NCBI RefSeq assembly: GCF_001613405.1 | Contig: NZ_BDCH01000014.1 | Span: 248,001-312,000 of the forward strand | Direction: 5' to 3' | From: Nocardia crassostreae | GTDB lineage: Bacteria > Actinomycetota > Actinomycetes > Mycobacteriales > Mycobacteriaceae | DNA: 64,000 bases | Shown here: positions 35,935 through 45,394 of the stretch, one piece after another | Layout of the letters: each line of letters begins with the position of its first letter | Numbering within the stretch: position 1 is the first letter of the stretch | Program-made: the position numbers and the translations under genes | Notes under the pieces: generated by a model | Database searches by the model: none | Seen by the model: only the letters and a program-made list of their open reading frames with translations | Told to the model about the DNA's origin: nothing

Positions 35935-36846
35935 CTAATCGGCGAACAGGGCCCGCAATCCGGGATCGGGGCGGGCGGTGCCCGGCGGCGGGGAGTACTC
36001 GGTGATGCCGAGCCCGGCGAGGGTGAACCGTTCGGTGAGCGCGTCGAGGACCGCCCGCAGCCGCTGCGGATGCGCACCGCCGGGTTCGGGATAGAGCAGC
36101 CCGCTGACATGGACCGGATCGAGAACATCGACGTCGACATGGAGGTAGACGCTGTCGGCTCCGGTCGCGGTGACAGCCGCGAGCAGCGCCGCCGGATCCT
36201 GCAATTGCCGCACCGGCACCCAGCGAATCGCGTTGTCCGCGATGAACTCCCGTTCCGGTGGATCCCACGATCGCACCCCCGCGAGGACGAGTTTGCCCGG
36301 ATGCAGCCGCTGCTCGGGCGGCGGCACCAGCGCGGCGGGGCCGTCGCCGAGCAGTGTGCGCAGCACCATCCCGTGAAACGCCCCCGAGGGCGAGGTCTGC
36401 GGTGAATTCAGATCGGGATGGGCGTCGAACCACACCACCGTCAGCTTGTCGCCGTGGCGGGCCACCGCTTGCGCGATCGGCCCGAGTTCGATCGCACAGT
36501 CCCCGCCGACGGTGACCACCCCGTCGGCGCCCCACTCGCGCACGATGTCCACGACCGCATCCCGCGCCGCGGCCAGCACGTTCAGATGCCGCACGCCCTG
36601 CGCGAAATCCCCGGGCCCCGCATCGATGTCGGCGACGGTGCGGGCCGCGCCGGGGAACAGTCCCGCGAGCACGTCGGCCCCACCGGCCACCAGCCGGGCC
36701 TGTGCGGAACCGGATCCTTTCCACTGCGGTACCACGAGAACACGACGGGGATCGATCACCTCCCGAGTCTGCACCCGGCAGCGGCCGCGATCCACCGATT
36801 TCGCGCGAAATCGCGGCATCGGGCTCCGTAACCACTTGCCGGGCAA
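35935..36846 (-). CDS. Arginase/agmatinase-superfamily protein
   Basis: Up to 303 residues; the conserved part begins at IDPRRVLVVPQWKGSGS. Mn-ligand motifs are WFDAHPDLN (DAHxD) and HVDVDVLDP (DxDxLDP), while the first motif is GGDCAIELG with Cys in place of the usual His of GGDH. That change occurs in a subgroup of actinobacterial arginase-like proteins. The start is uncertain: ATG 36846, ATG 36819 and GTG 36774 are all possible, and GTG 36759 is too close to its own ribosome-binding site. Substrate (arginine, agmatine or another guanidine) not determined. Confidence 0.82.
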   Translation of the reverse strand: MPGKWLRSPMPRFRAKSVDRGRCRVQTREVIDPRRVLVVPQWKGSGSAQARLVAGGADVLAGLFPGAARTVADIDAGPGDFAQGVRHLNVLAAARDAVVDIVREWGADGVVTVGGDCAIELGPIAQAVARHGDKLTVVWFDAHPDLNSPQTSPSGAFHGMVLRTLLGDGPAALVPPPEQRLHPGKLVLAGVRSWDPPEREFIADNAIRWVPVRQLQDPAALLAAVTATGADSVYLHVDVDVLDPVHVSGLLYPEPGGAHPQRLRAVLDALTERFTLAGLGITEYSPPPGTARPDPGLRALFAD

Positions 36847-36877
36847 CGGTTCTGCCGACGGAACGCGATCCTCGGGG

Positions 36878-37770
36878 CTAGGTGATGTCGGCGGGCACTC
36901 CGGTCAGGCGGGCGCTGTCGGTCCACAGTGCTTGTGCCAGTGCGTCGTCGCGGGCCAGAGTGGACGGGTCGATCCAAGTGAGGTGGCCGCGGCGCAGTGC
37001 GGCGTAGGTGTGACCGCGCCGAGGGCCAGACTGGCCAGGGCGTCGGCGGCGGCCGATCGCGTATTGCGGGTGGGGCTGAAGCGGCGGATGGGCGCGCCCA
37101 GCGGACCACCGAACACCGACCATGCCATGCGCAGGGGCAGCGCCAGATCTCGCGCCAACCCGGTGCCGAAGACCTGACCCGGGTCGTAGGCGATCGCGGT
37201 GAGATGGCGGGCCCGCAGGCCGGGGTGCGCGTGCAGGGCGCGCACGGTGAGCACGGCGCAGAGTTTGGCGGCGGTGTAGGCGTGCTGGCCCGCTGTGGCG
37301 GGACGGGGATCGCGCTCCGGATCGCGGTCGGGGTGGGCCAGCAGTTCGGCGTCGGCGTGGCGCGGGACTGCCAGGCTCGCGCCGGTGGCCGGATCGTGGG
37401 TTCCGCTGGTGGTCAGGATGATTCGCGCCTTGTCGGCGACGGCGGGCAGCAGCAGCCGCAGCAGCAGATAGTGGGCGAGGTGATTGACGGCGAAGGTGGT
37501 TTCGTACCCGTCGGGGGTGCGGCCGGTGTCGTCGGGCCGGATGCCCCCGGCATTCAACACCAGGACGTCGATGCGGGAATCGCCCAGGCGCGCGCGGACC
37601 TGCGCGGCGAAGGCGCGCACCGAATCCAGCCGGGCCAGATCCAGCGGGAGGGTATCGGGGGCGGCGGAGCGCGCACCCGGCAGCAGCCGCATGCCGGGGG
37701 ACCGCGCGAGCTGCTGGGCGGCGAGTGCGCCGAAACCGGAACTGCCGCCGGTCATCACGATGGTCGTCAC
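36878..37770 (-). pseudogene. Short-chain dehydrogenase/reductase, one frameshift near the 3' end
   Basis: About 297 residues. MTGGSSGFGALAAQQLAR is the NAD(P)-binding loop, VLVLNAGGI the NAG motif, TSGT plus AYTAAKLCAVLT supplies the catalytic Tyr-xxx-Lys. After ASLALGAV (about 37015-37025) the frame moves by one base; the other frame continues HTYAALRRGHLTWIDPSTLARDD to the TAG at 36878. Only ~45 residues are affected, so the core might still fold. GTG 37770 has GGGGAA 7 bases upstream. Substrate unknown. Confidence 0.75.
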
Positions 37771-37905
37771 GATTGTTCCCCTTCGTGTGTGAACGATCGG
37801 GTGACACCTGCGAGTATCGCGCGCCATCACGTGACAATCGGGATCGGCGAGCCAGGTGTGGACGCAGCAGCACAAGTCGCGGACTCCCTGCGCCAGGCGC
37901 GCCCT

Positions 37906-39126
37906 TCAGTCCGGGAGCATGGGCACCGACATGCCCTCACCCCGGCGCAGCAGCGCCGCCCGGGTGACCGCGCCCGCGCCGAACCGGTCGTGCAGCGCGT
38001 CCAGCGTCGAGTCGAGGGTGGCGGCGCCGCGCGGCTCGAGCGGCAAGGTGAGCTGCATGCTGTCGGCGTTCTCGAGATTGGTCAGCGACAGCCCGATCAG
38101 GGTCAGCCCGCGCTCGTGAATCAGGGGCAGCGCGGCGTCGAGCAGGGTGCGCGCCGCGCGCAGAATGGCCGTGCCGCTGTCGGTGGCCTCGGCCAGTGTA
38201 TGGGAGCGGGTGGCGCGCCCGAAATCATCGAATCGCATGCGCAACACCACCGTTCGGCACAGTCGATCGGCGGCGCGCAGCCGTCGCCCGAGCCGATCGG
38301 CCAGACCGTGCAGATAGGCCTCGATCTCGTCGTCGCCGCGCGGGCGCGGCCCGAGGGCGCGCGCGCCGATGGACCGGCGCCGCCGCCCGGTATCGACGCG
38401 GCGCGGATCGCGCGCCCACGACAGCGCGTGCAGATGCGGCCCCGACGCGCCGCCCAGCGCCGCGGCCAGGGGCCCCTCACCCATCTCCGCCAACTGCCCG
38501 ACCGTGGTGATCCCGCGCTCGCGCAATTCCCGCGCGGTCACCTCGCCCACGCCCCACAACCGCTCCACCGGCAGCGGATGCAGGAACGCCAGCTCCCCCT
38601 CCGGCGGAACCTCCAGCAGCCCATCGGGTTTGGACACCGCGCTGGCCACCTTGGCCAGAAATTTGGTGCGCGCCACCCCCACCGAGATCGGCAACCCGAC
38701 CTCCGTGCGCACCCGCGCCCGCAGCGCCCGCGCGATCTCCACCGGCGTCCCCGCGATCCGCCACAAACCGCCCACATCCAGGAACGCCTCGTCGATGGAG
38801 ATCCCCTCCACCTCCGGGGTGGTGTCCCGGAATATCTCGAACACCGCATTACTGGCCTGCGCATACGCCGACATGCGCGGCGGCACCACGATCGCGTTGG
38901 GGCACAGCCGCAGCGCCTGCCCGGCATTCATCGGCGTCCGCACCCCGAACGCCTTGGCCTCGTAACTGGCCGCCAGCACCACCCCGCCGCCCACGATCAC
39001 CGGCCGCCCCCGCAAGCGCGGATTGTCGCGCTGTTCGACCGAGGCATAGAACGAGTCCAGATCCGCATGCAGAATCGACGCCCGCGCGGGGCGCCGACCA
39101 CCTCCCTCGGATCCCGACGCGAACAT
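37906..39126 (-). CDS. dinB: DNA polymerase IV (Y-family, DinB)
   Basis: About 406 residues. ILHADLDSFYASVEQRDNP carries the first catalytic Asp and the steric-gate region, and GISIDEAFLDVGG carries the Asp-Glu pair; the helix-hairpin-helix GVGEVTARELRERGI and little-finger domain are complete. The C-terminus lacks an obvious clamp-binding motif beyond MQLTLPLE. ATG 39126 sits inside a perfect SOS box (GAACATATGTTC), so the message may be leaderless or start slightly downstream. Translesion polymerase; error-prone. Confidence 0.9.
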   Translation of the reverse strand: MFASGSEGGGRRPARASILHADLDSFYASVEQRDNPRLRGRPVIVGGGVVLAASYEAKAFGVRTPMNAGQALRLCPNAIVVPPRMSAYAQASNAVFEIFRDTTPEVEGISIDEAFLDVGGLWRIAGTPVEIARALRARVRTEVGLPISVGVARTKFLAKVASAVSKPDGLLEVPPEGELAFLHPLPVERLWGVGEVTARELRERGITTVGQLAEMGEGPLAAALGGASGPHLHALSWARDPRRVDTGRRRRSIGARALGPRPRGDDEIEAYLHGLADRLGRRLRAADRLCRTVVLRMRFDDFGRATRSHTLAEATDSGTAILRAARTLLDAALPLIHERGLTLIGLSLTNLENADSMQLTLPLEPRGAATLDSTLDALHDRFGAGAVTRAALLRRGEGMSVPMLPD

Positions 39127-39178
39127 ATGTTCGCATACGAGGGCGGAATACCCGCCGTCGAATCGATCACATGTTCGA
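39121..39178. promoter_or_regulatory. Two LexA-type SOS boxes upstream of dinB
   Basis: GAACATATGTTC at 39121-39132 fits the actinobacterial GAAC-N4-GTTC SOS box exactly. A second site, TCGATCACATGTTCGA at 39163-39178, matches the extended consensus with one substitution. The first overlaps the predicted dinB start codon, and the spacing (about 42 bp) would let two LexA dimers bind the same face. Confidence 0.7.
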
Positions 39179-39205
39179 ATCGGTGCCGGGTGCGGAATCG
39201 AATCC

Positions 39206-40003
39206 TCAGCGTGGCTCGCCGAGCGTGTCGGCATGCGAGAGCCGCCCGACCACGAACCGGTTGAGCCAGCCCGGACTGATCGTCATGCCCGCATTGAGCA
39301 GTTTGGTCTGCCACCCGACGAGCTGATGCGGGTCCAAGGCCCGGGTGCGGGTCGCGGCGTGCCACACCTGCTCGGCCACATCGGCGGCCGTGAGGTGCAC
39401 GCCGAGCGACTTTGCACTGTCCGCACCGCGATTCACCGCGTCCATCATGTCGGTGGCCACGAACAGCGGCAGCACATCCGACACCCCGATGCCGAGATGG
39501 CGCCATTCCAGATCCAGGGCCTCGGTGAGGCTGCGCACCGCCGCCTTGGACGCCGCGTAGGCGGCCAGACCGGGCTGGCCGTAGAGCGCCGAGGCCGAGG
39601 CCAGGTTCACCACGCGGCTGCCCGGGGTCGCCCGCAGATACGGCAGCGCGCAATGACAGCCATTGAGCACGCCCTTGAGGTTCACGTCGAGCACGCGATG
39701 CTGGGCGGCCAGCGGAATCTCCCCGAATGCCCCCGACACCAGGATTCCGGCATTGTTCACCAGCACATCCAGGCGCCCGGTCGCCGCGGTGAACCCGGCC
39801 AGGGCGTCCTGCCAGCCCGTGGGATCGGTCACGTCGAAGCTCCCGGTGACCGTCGGGCCGCCGATCTCGGCGGCGACCGTTTCCGCGGCGGCGGCGTCGA
39901 TATCGTAGAGCCCGACCGTCCACCCCGCGGCCGCGAACCGCTGCGCGATGGCGCGCCCGATCCCGGCTCCGGCGCCGGTGACGAACACCGCGTGCTCGGA
40001 CAT
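39206..40003 (-). CDS. Short-chain dehydrogenase/reductase
   Basis: 265 residues with a complete classical SDR core: FVTGAGAGIGRAIAQRF, DIDAAAA, VLVNNAGI, NLASASA and YAASKAA, with the catalytic Tyr/Lys. VNLKGVLNGC is the NxxG-type helix. ATG 40003 has AAGGAGG 6 bases upstream. Together with dinB it is on the minus strand but separated by about 80 bp holding the SOS boxes. Likely an NAD(P)-linked alcohol or steroid/fatty-acid oxidoreductase. Confidence 0.9.
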   Translation of the reverse strand: MSEHAVFVTGAGAGIGRAIAQRFAAAGWTVGLYDIDAAAAETVAAEIGGPTVTGSFDVTDPTGWQDALAGFTAATGRLDVLVNNAGILVSGAFGEIPLAAQHRVLDVNLKGVLNGCHCALPYLRATPGSRVVNLASASALYGQPGLAAYAASKAAVRSLTEALDLEWRHLGIGVSDVLPLFVATDMMDAVNRGADSAKSLGVHLTAADVAEQVWHAATRTRALDPHQLVGWQTKLLNAGMTISPGWLNRFVVGRLSHADTLGEPR

Positions 40004-40040
40004 GTGCCCTCCTTCCGCGGGCGGGCCCGCGCTCAACCGA

Positions 40041-40304
40041 TCATGTCCACGGCAAGCATCCCGCAGCGCGCAGCCGCGCCGCCAGCCCGGACTGGATGGT
40101 GGCGCTGGAACCCCGCCCCGCCGCCAGCGCCACCACCAGATCCCCACCCAGCCCGGCGCCGATCGAGCAGCCCAGCAGGGTCACATCCACCGAGATGTTC
40201 TCCTCCGAGCGCTCCGGCGCGGGCTCCTCGGCCCATGCCGGACCCGCCGTGGCCACGGTGGCGGCCAGGGCCACCGCGACGGCGCCGGTGGTGATGGATC
40301 GCAT
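40041..40304 (-). CDS. Small secreted protein (87 aa)
   Basis: The first ~25 residues form a Sec signal (GAVAVALAATVATAGPAWA, cleavage after AWA). The mature ~60 residues contain two Cys (LLGCSIG and AAGCLP), an acidic N-terminus and a Gly/Ala-rich core. ATG 40304 has AGGAGG 5 bases upstream. No family recognised. It precedes the SDR gene on the same strand by 37 bp. Confidence 0.65.
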   Translation of the reverse strand: MRSITTGAVAVALAATVATAGPAWAEEPAPERSEENISVDVTLLGCSIGAGLGGDLVVALAAGRGSSATIQSGLAARLRAAGCLPWT

Positions 40305-40418
40305 GCGTCCTCCTGAAATATCCGAATGGTCAGTTCTGCTGCAGGACAGCCAATCCGATCGGCGAGAGCGCCCGCAAGCCGTGGCCGATTCCGCGACAAT
40401 GAACACAGGGAGGTTTAC

Positions 40419-40880
40419 ATGGCGCCGAAGATCTGGCCGCTGGAATTCGGTCATATCGTCACCTCCCCGTTCGGTCCGCGCGCGGGCGGCTTCGACTGGG
40501 GTGTGGACTTCGGGTTCCCGGGCGGTTCCGCCGGGCGGCCGGTGTTCGCCTGCCAGGGCGGGTATGTCGTGCACTCCGGCGCCGCAACGGGTTTTGGGCT
40601 GTGGGTGGTCATCGATCATCCCGCCGCCGACGGGGGCGGCACCACCGTCTACGGTCACGTCCGCCCCGAGGTCCGGGTGGGTCGGCGCGTGGAGGCCGCC
40701 GAGCGCATCGCCACCGTCAATCCCGACCGCGGCACCAATGGCGACGTGGTCCCGCACCTGCATCTGGAATGGCATCGCACCGTCTGGGTGCGGCCCGGCC
40801 CCGACCGCCTGGACCCGCTGCCGCGGCTGGCGGGTGCGGCCTATCCGGTGGCGGCGCGCCGGGTGGCGCTGAGCGGCTGA
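40419..40880 (+). CDS. M23/LytM-fold peptidase-like protein lacking first zinc ligand
   Basis: 153 residues with an M23 fold: SPFGPRAGGFDWGVDFG, VFACQGGYVV, VVIDHP, VYGHVRPEV and VVPHLHLEW. The second metal motif HxH is present (H113, H115) with Asp30 of the first motif, but the first ligand His is replaced by Trp27 in DWGVDFG. No signal peptide is visible, as for phage endolysins; the gene might derive from a prophage. ATG 40419 is preceded by AGGGAGG. Enzyme activity doubtful because a zinc ligand is missing. Confidence 0.75.
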   Translation: MAPKIWPLEFGHIVTSPFGPRAGGFDWGVDFGFPGGSAGRPVFACQGGYVVHSGAATGFGLWVVIDHPAADGGGTTVYGHVRPEVRVGRRVEAAERIATVNPDRGTNGDVVPHLHLEWHRTVWVRPGPDRLDPLPRLAGAAYPVAARRVALSG

Positions 40881-41013
40881 GGGCCCAATTCCGCTCGGGC
40901 GGAGCAGGTTTCATAGCTCGACCACATGGGTACGTAGTCCGTCGAGGCGGCCGGGTTCGCCCGTGTGTGCGATAGCGTGAAGCGGTTCTGTGGACGAATT
41001 AGAGAGTGGGCGA

Positions 41014-41802
41014 ATGCCGTTTGTCGTGAGTGGGGGCGTGCGGATTCATTACACGGATACCGGGGGCGAGGGACGAGCGGTGGTGCTGGGGCACAGCTTG
41101 TTCATGGATCAGGAGATGTTCGCCCCGTAAGCCCGGGCGCTGGCGCCGCGGTATCGGGTGATCGCGATCGACTCCCGCGGGCACGGCCCCAGCGAGGATC
41201 CCGGAACCCCGTTCAGCTATTGGTATCTGGCGCGCGATGCGTGGGCGGTGGTGGACGCGCTCGGCTTGGAGCGGGTCGTGGTGGGCGGGGTGGCGCACGG
41301 CGGGTTCACGGCGGTGCGCATGGCGCTGCTGGCCCATCCGCGGGTGGCCGGGCTGATCGTCATCGGCTCCACCGCGACCGCCATGCCCGCGCACCGCAAG
41401 ATCGGCTACCGGGAGGTGATCGACGCGTGGACCGGGGAGGTCCCGCTGGCGCCGACCATCAAGATGGTGTCCTCGCTCATGATCGGCGCGACGGCCGAGG
41501 ATCAGAAACCGTGGCGCGAGAAATGGCTCGCGGCCGAGCGCGCCCGGGTGCGGGCGGCGGCGGAGTGTCTGATCAATCGTGATTCGGTGCTCGACCTGCT
41601 CGGTGAGATCGACTGCCCGGCGCTGGTCATCCGCGGGCTGGCCCACCAGGCCAACGACGCCGGGGAGATGGCCGAGATGGCGCGGGCGCTGGGCAATCCG
41701 ACGACGGTGCACACCATCGCCGGGGCGTCGATGACACCGAATCTCACCCATCCCGGCGAGGTGAATCCGCTGCTGCGCGCCTTCCTCGACGGTTTGCCGT
41801 AG
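41014..41802 (+). pseudogene. Alpha/beta hydrolase with in-frame TAA
   Basis: From ATG 41014 the frame encodes GVRIHYTDTGGEGRAVVLGHSLFMDQEMFAP and then TAA at 41128-41130 (codon 39). After it, without a shift, the family continues ARALAPRYRVIAIDSRGHGPS, and VVVGGVAHGGFTAVR stands where the nucleophile elbow should be (GVAHGG, so the usual Ser is His). The expected residue at the stop is Gln (CAG/CAA to TAA). The altered elbow suggests even the restored protein would be an unusual, possibly non-hydrolytic member. Ends 17 bp from the XRE gene. Confidence 0.78.
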
Positions 41803-41818
41803 CCGCTCACCCGGCCGC

Positions 41819-42616
41819 TCACCCCGCGTCCACCAGTCCGATGAACAGCTGGTGCGCGGGCCCGGGCGGGGTGCCGCGATAGCGTTGCACGCGCACGTCG
41901 AACACGGTGGCGGTCTTGGGATTACGGAGTGTGAACCCGGGATCTGAGCGCCCGATGTGCACGTGCCCGGCGGCCCACAGCCGCCGGAAGTCGGGGTGCT
42001 CGCCCAGTTCGCGCAGCAGCGCGTCGATCTCGGCGCGATCGGGGGCCCCGGCGGCGTAGGCGCGGAAGCGCCCCACCATCAGCCCCGCCTCGCGCTCCCA
42101 TTCCTCGACGACCATGCGCGCCCGCGGATCGGTGAACATCCACCGCAGTACGTGCACGTTGCGGGCCAGCCCCGGCAGGGCGGCATCGAGGGCGGCATTG
42201 CAGTCCACCACATGCCAGCCGTCGTCGATGGCGGCTGCCAGATGCGGCAGCAGCGCGTCGAGCAGGACCCGCACCGGCCGCGCCTCGGTGTCGGCGCGGC
42301 GCAGCACCGGCGGAGGCGCCAGCGCCGGACGCTGCTGCGCCAGATGGTAGAGGTGGATGCGTTCGGCCACGTCCAGTTTCAGCACCGTGGCCAGCGAGTC
42401 GAGGACGGCCGGGCCCGGATTGAGCGCCTCACCCTGTTCGATCTTGGCGATATAGCCGAGGCTGGCGTGGGTGGCCTCGGCCAGTTGTTTGCGGGTCAGT
42501 CCGCCGGGGTGGGCGGCGCTGGCGCGGCCGCGGCGTTCGCGCACGAACTCGGCCAGGCTCGGCGCCCGCAGCTCATCGGCGGTGCTGGCACCGATTTCGT
42601 TGTCAGCCACCGACAT
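41819..42616 (-). CDS. XRE-family regulator with MmyB-like ligand domain
   Basis: 265 residues. Residues ~35-90 are a Cro/CI-type helix-turn-helix (LTRKQLAEATHASLGYIAKIEQG), and the rest is a PAS-like MmyB ligand-binding domain with the usual CNAALDAALPG, WMFTDPRAR and VGRFRAYAAG motifs. ATG 42616. The gene diverges from the aminocyclitol synthase gene across 280 bp. MmyB, the family founder, regulates antibiotic production, so this is a plausible cluster-situated regulator. Ligand may be a fatty acid, by analogy with solved MmyB-like structures. Confidence 0.88.
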   Translation of the reverse strand: MSVADNEIGASTADELRAPSLAEFVRERRGRASAAHPGGLTRKQLAEATHASLGYIAKIEQGEALNPGPAVLDSLATVLKLDVAERIHLYHLAQQRPALAPPPVLRRADTEARPVRVLLDALLPHLAAAIDDGWHVVDCNAALDAALPGLARNVHVLRWMFTDPRARMVVEEWEREAGLMVGRFRAYAAGAPDRAEIDALLRELGEHPDFRRLWAAGHVHIGRSDPGFTLRNPKTATVFDVRVQRYRGTPPGPAHQLFIGLVDAG

Positions 42617-42896
42617 TCCCGTTGCCCGTCCTCGTCCGTACCCGTTCGTCCGCCTCAGGATAGGCGGGCGCGGTGCGGGATTTCGCGGCGAGCCGCAGAT
42701 TCGCGCGACCCCTGCCGGTAGCACCGCGCCGCGGCGCGCACCCGCCCGGTGGTACCGGCGCGCGGGCGTGGTCATGACTGGGGTATCCCAGCGGTTGCCA
42801 AATCGAGACCTCGCATTCGATATTTGCACTGCGGGTGCGGCATCGAAGCCGGTCGATTCATCCGCGAATGGCACCACAGCAGGAGTGAGCACGGAA

Positions 42897-44084
42897 ATGG
42901 CAAGCACGGCAACCTATTCCGGCACCGCGGGACTGCGTTCGCGCACGATCAGGATCGGCGAGCAATCGATTCCCTATTATTCCGGCGAGAACTGTATGGC
43001 CGAGATCGCGAGCGCGATAGCGCAATACGGCCCCGACAAACTGGTGGTGGTCACCGATGATCTGCTGGCGGAATTGTATGCCGGGGAAATCGCGCTGCTG
43101 ACCCACGGTATCGCGTCGATCGTGCTCACCCACCCGGCCGGGGAATCGATGAAAAACCTGTCGTGCCTGTCGGCTCATCTCGAGGCGGCGCTGCGCGCGG
43201 GCATCACCCGGCGCTCGATCGTGGTGTCCTTCGGTGGCGGCGTGCCGGGCAATCTGGCGGGGCTGATGGCGAATCTGCTGTTCCGCGGCGTGCGCCTGGT
43301 GCATGTGCCGACCACCACCATCGCGGCCATGGATTCGGTGCTCTCGCTCAAGCAGGCCATCAACAGCGGCGTCGGCAAGAACCATATCGGCACGTTCTAC
43401 GCGCCGACTGCCGTCTATACCGATGTGCGATTGTTCGCGACCCTGCCCGCACGGGAATTGCGGTCGGGATTGTGTGAAATGGCGAAGAACTGCTTGGCGA
43501 TTCAGCCCGCGGCGTTGGAGCCGCTGCGCACGGTCATCGCGAGCGACGATCTCGCCGCCCCGGAGAATCTGCTGTGGCTGTTGGATGCGAGCATTGCCGC
43601 GAAATCCGCGGTCACCCGCGACGACACGTTTGAGCGTGGGACCGGATTGGTGCTGGAATACGGGCACACGGTCGGGCACGCCATCGAAATATGCGATCAC
43701 CGGGCGCGCGGGGCGGCGGGCATTCCGCACGGAATGGCGATTGCTGTGGGAATGCTGGTGGCCGCGCACATCTCGCATGCGCGCGGGTGGCTCTCCGACG
43801 ACGAGGTGAGCATCCACTACGAGATCGTCACCGGTCTCAAAGTCGAACCCGCCCTGCCCGGCACGGTGCGCCTCGAGCAGGTGCTGGCGGTGGTGGCCGA
43901 GGACAACAAGAAGGGCTATCTCGACACCCGCCCGGACGCGGTGCCGTTCGTGTTGTTGCGCTCCTTGGGCCGCCCCGAACACACCGGAGACGTTCCGCTG
44001 ACCCATGTTTCGCTCGCCGAGGTGCGTGCGGCCCTGGACGTGATCGCCCAACCGGCCGCACCGGCCCCCGCGGTCGGCGTGTGA
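42897..44084 (+). CDS. 2-deoxy-scyllo-inosose synthase (sugar-phosphate cyclase)
   Basis: 395 residues of the dehydroquinate-synthase fold. SFGGGVPGNLAGLMANLLFR, HVPTTTIAAMDSVLSLKQAIN, the GKNHIGTFYAP segment, RSGLCEMAKN, LVLEYGHTVGHAIE and EDNKKGYLD line up with the NeoC/BtrC/KanC group that closes glucose-6-phosphate to 2-deoxy-scyllo-inosose; the LKQAxN and DNKxGY motifs distinguish it from valiolone synthases. NAD+ and Co2+/Zn2+ ligands (Glu in CEMAKN, His in YGHTVGHAIE and IPHG) are present. ATG 42897; GTG 42885 would overlap its ribosome-binding site. First gene of a six-gene plus-strand cluster. Confidence 0.85.
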   Translation: MASTATYSGTAGLRSRTIRIGEQSIPYYSGENCMAEIASAIAQYGPDKLVVVTDDLLAELYAGEIALLTHGIASIVLTHPAGESMKNLSCLSAHLEAALRAGITRRSIVVSFGGGVPGNLAGLMANLLFRGVRLVHVPTTTIAAMDSVLSLKQAINSGVGKNHIGTFYAPTAVYTDVRLFATLPARELRSGLCEMAKNCLAIQPAALEPLRTVIASDDLAAPENLLWLLDASIAAKSAVTRDDTFERGTGLVLEYGHTVGHAIEICDHRARGAAGIPHGMAIAVGMLVAAHISHARGWLSDDEVSIHYEIVTGLKVEPALPGTVRLEQVLAVVAEDNKKGYLDTRPDAVPFVLLRSLGRPEHTGDVPLTHVSLAEVRAALDVIAQPAAPAPAVGV

Positions 44085-44095
44085 AGGGGCCGGAC

Positions 44096-45394
44096 ATGCT
44101 GGCGATTCACGGCGGCACACCGGTGCGCGCGGGCACACCCTGGCCGCGCTGGCCGCAATACGACGAGCGCACCGAAGCCGCGCTGCTGGCCGCACTGCGC
44201 TCGGATCGCTGGTCGGTGAGCTGGTACAGCCCCACCGGCGGCAAATCGCGCGAACGACTCTTCGGTGAGGCCTTCGCCGCCTACCTCGGCGCGGCCCACG
44301 GTGTCGGTGTCGACCACGGATCCGGTGCGCTGGTCATCGCCTTGGAGGCGTTGGGGATCGGGCCCGGCGACGAGGTGATCGTGCCCGCCATGACCTGGGT
44401 CGCCCCCGCCACCGCGGTACTGCGGGTCGGTGCGCTGCCGGTGCTGGCCGATGTCGATCCCGATACCGGATGCCTGACCGGCGAGCAGCTTCGCGCCGCG
44501 CTGTCCCCGCGCACGAAGGCCGTCATCGCGGTGCATCTGGCCTGCACCGCGGTGCGGCTGGACGAGGTCGTGGCGGTGGCCCGCGCCGCCGGGATCGCCC
44601 TGATCGAGGACTGCTCGCAGGCACACGGAACCCGCTGGGCCGGACAGGCTGTCGGCACCTTCGGCGAGATCGGCGTCTTCAGTCTCGGCGCGGCCAAGAC
44701 CCTCGCGGGCGGTGAGGCGGGCGCGGCCGCCACCGACCGCCGCGACCTCTACGAGCGCATGCTCATGCTGCGCGCCGACTCGCGCGGCTACACCGCGCAC
44801 GCACCCGCCGCCGGGGAATACGAACTCGTCGAGCTCGGCGCGGTCATGGGCGCCAACTATTGCCTCTCGGAACTGACCGCGGCCGGGCTGCTCGATCAGC
44901 TGGCCCGGCTCGACGCCCAGCACGCCCGGCGGCAGCTCCGCGCCACCGAACTCGCGGCGGGCCTGACCGCCATCGGAGGACTGTCGCCGGTGCCGGTGCC
45001 CGCGCAGGTCGACCGCCGCGCCATCTACGAGTACGGAATCCGGTGCGCGCCAGGCACGTTCGGCGCCATGCCGATCGAGCAGGTCGCCGCCGCGCTCACC
45101 GCCGAACTGGGCACCAAGGTGTATCCGCCGCGCGACCCCCTGCACCGCAGCACCCTGCTGCGCCCGCACACCAAACCACGCTTCGCCCGGCTGTGGCGCC
45201 GCGCCGCCGACCGCGCCGCCGACCGCGCGGCCGGACGCGCCTATCCCGGCGCGGACCACTACCGCGACCACACCCTGCTCGTGCACCACAGTGTGCTGCT
45301 GGGCGCGCGCGCCGATATCGACGATCTGCTCACGGCCCTGGCCAAGGTGCGTGCCCACGCCCGATCCCGCAGCGCGGAAGGAACTCTCACATGA
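44096..45394 (+). CDS. DegT/DnrJ/EryC1-type aminotransferase, probable L-Gln:DOI aminotransferase
   Basis: 432 residues. It starts MLAIHGGTPVRAG, as do the BtrS/NeoB enzymes, then DHGSGALVIALEALGIGPGDEVIVPAMTWVAPA, IEDCSQAHGTRW and the PLP Lys in SLGAAKTLAGGEAG. It is the enzyme that aminates 2-deoxy-scyllo-inosose to the inosamine in 2-deoxystreptamine pathways. It begins 11 bp after the cyclase (AAGGGG site 6 bases before ATG 44096). Its stop overlaps the next start (ATGA). In butirosin synthesis one enzyme performs both aminations; only one copy is present here. Cyclitol specificity is inferred from the neighbour. Confidence 0.85.
   Translation: MLAIHGGTPVRAGTPWPRWPQYDERTEAALLAALRSDRWSVSWYSPTGGKSRERLFGEAFAAYLGAAHGVGVDHGSGALVIALEALGIGPGDEVIVPAMTWVAPATAVLRVGALPVLADVDPDTGCLTGEQLRAALSPRTKAVIAVHLACTAVRLDEVVAVARAAGIALIEDCSQAHGTRWAGQAVGTFGEIGVFSLGAAKTLAGGEAGAAATDRRDLYERMLMLRADSRGYTAHAPAAGEYELVELGAVMGANYCLSELTAAGLLDQLARLDAQHARRQLRATELAAGLTAIGGLSPVPVPAQVDRRAIYEYGIRCAPGTFGAMPIEQVAAALTAELGTKVYPPRDPLHRSTLLRPHTKPRFARLWRRAADRAADRAAGRAYPGADHYRDHTLLVHHSVLLGARADIDDLLTALAKVRAHARSRSAEGTLT

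Noticed and set aside
39160..39240. tRNA-like TTCGAATC segment near dinB
   Set aside because: No cloverleaf arms or anticodon stem can be drawn around it; it lies between the dinB start and the end of an SDR gene and is better explained by the SOS box.
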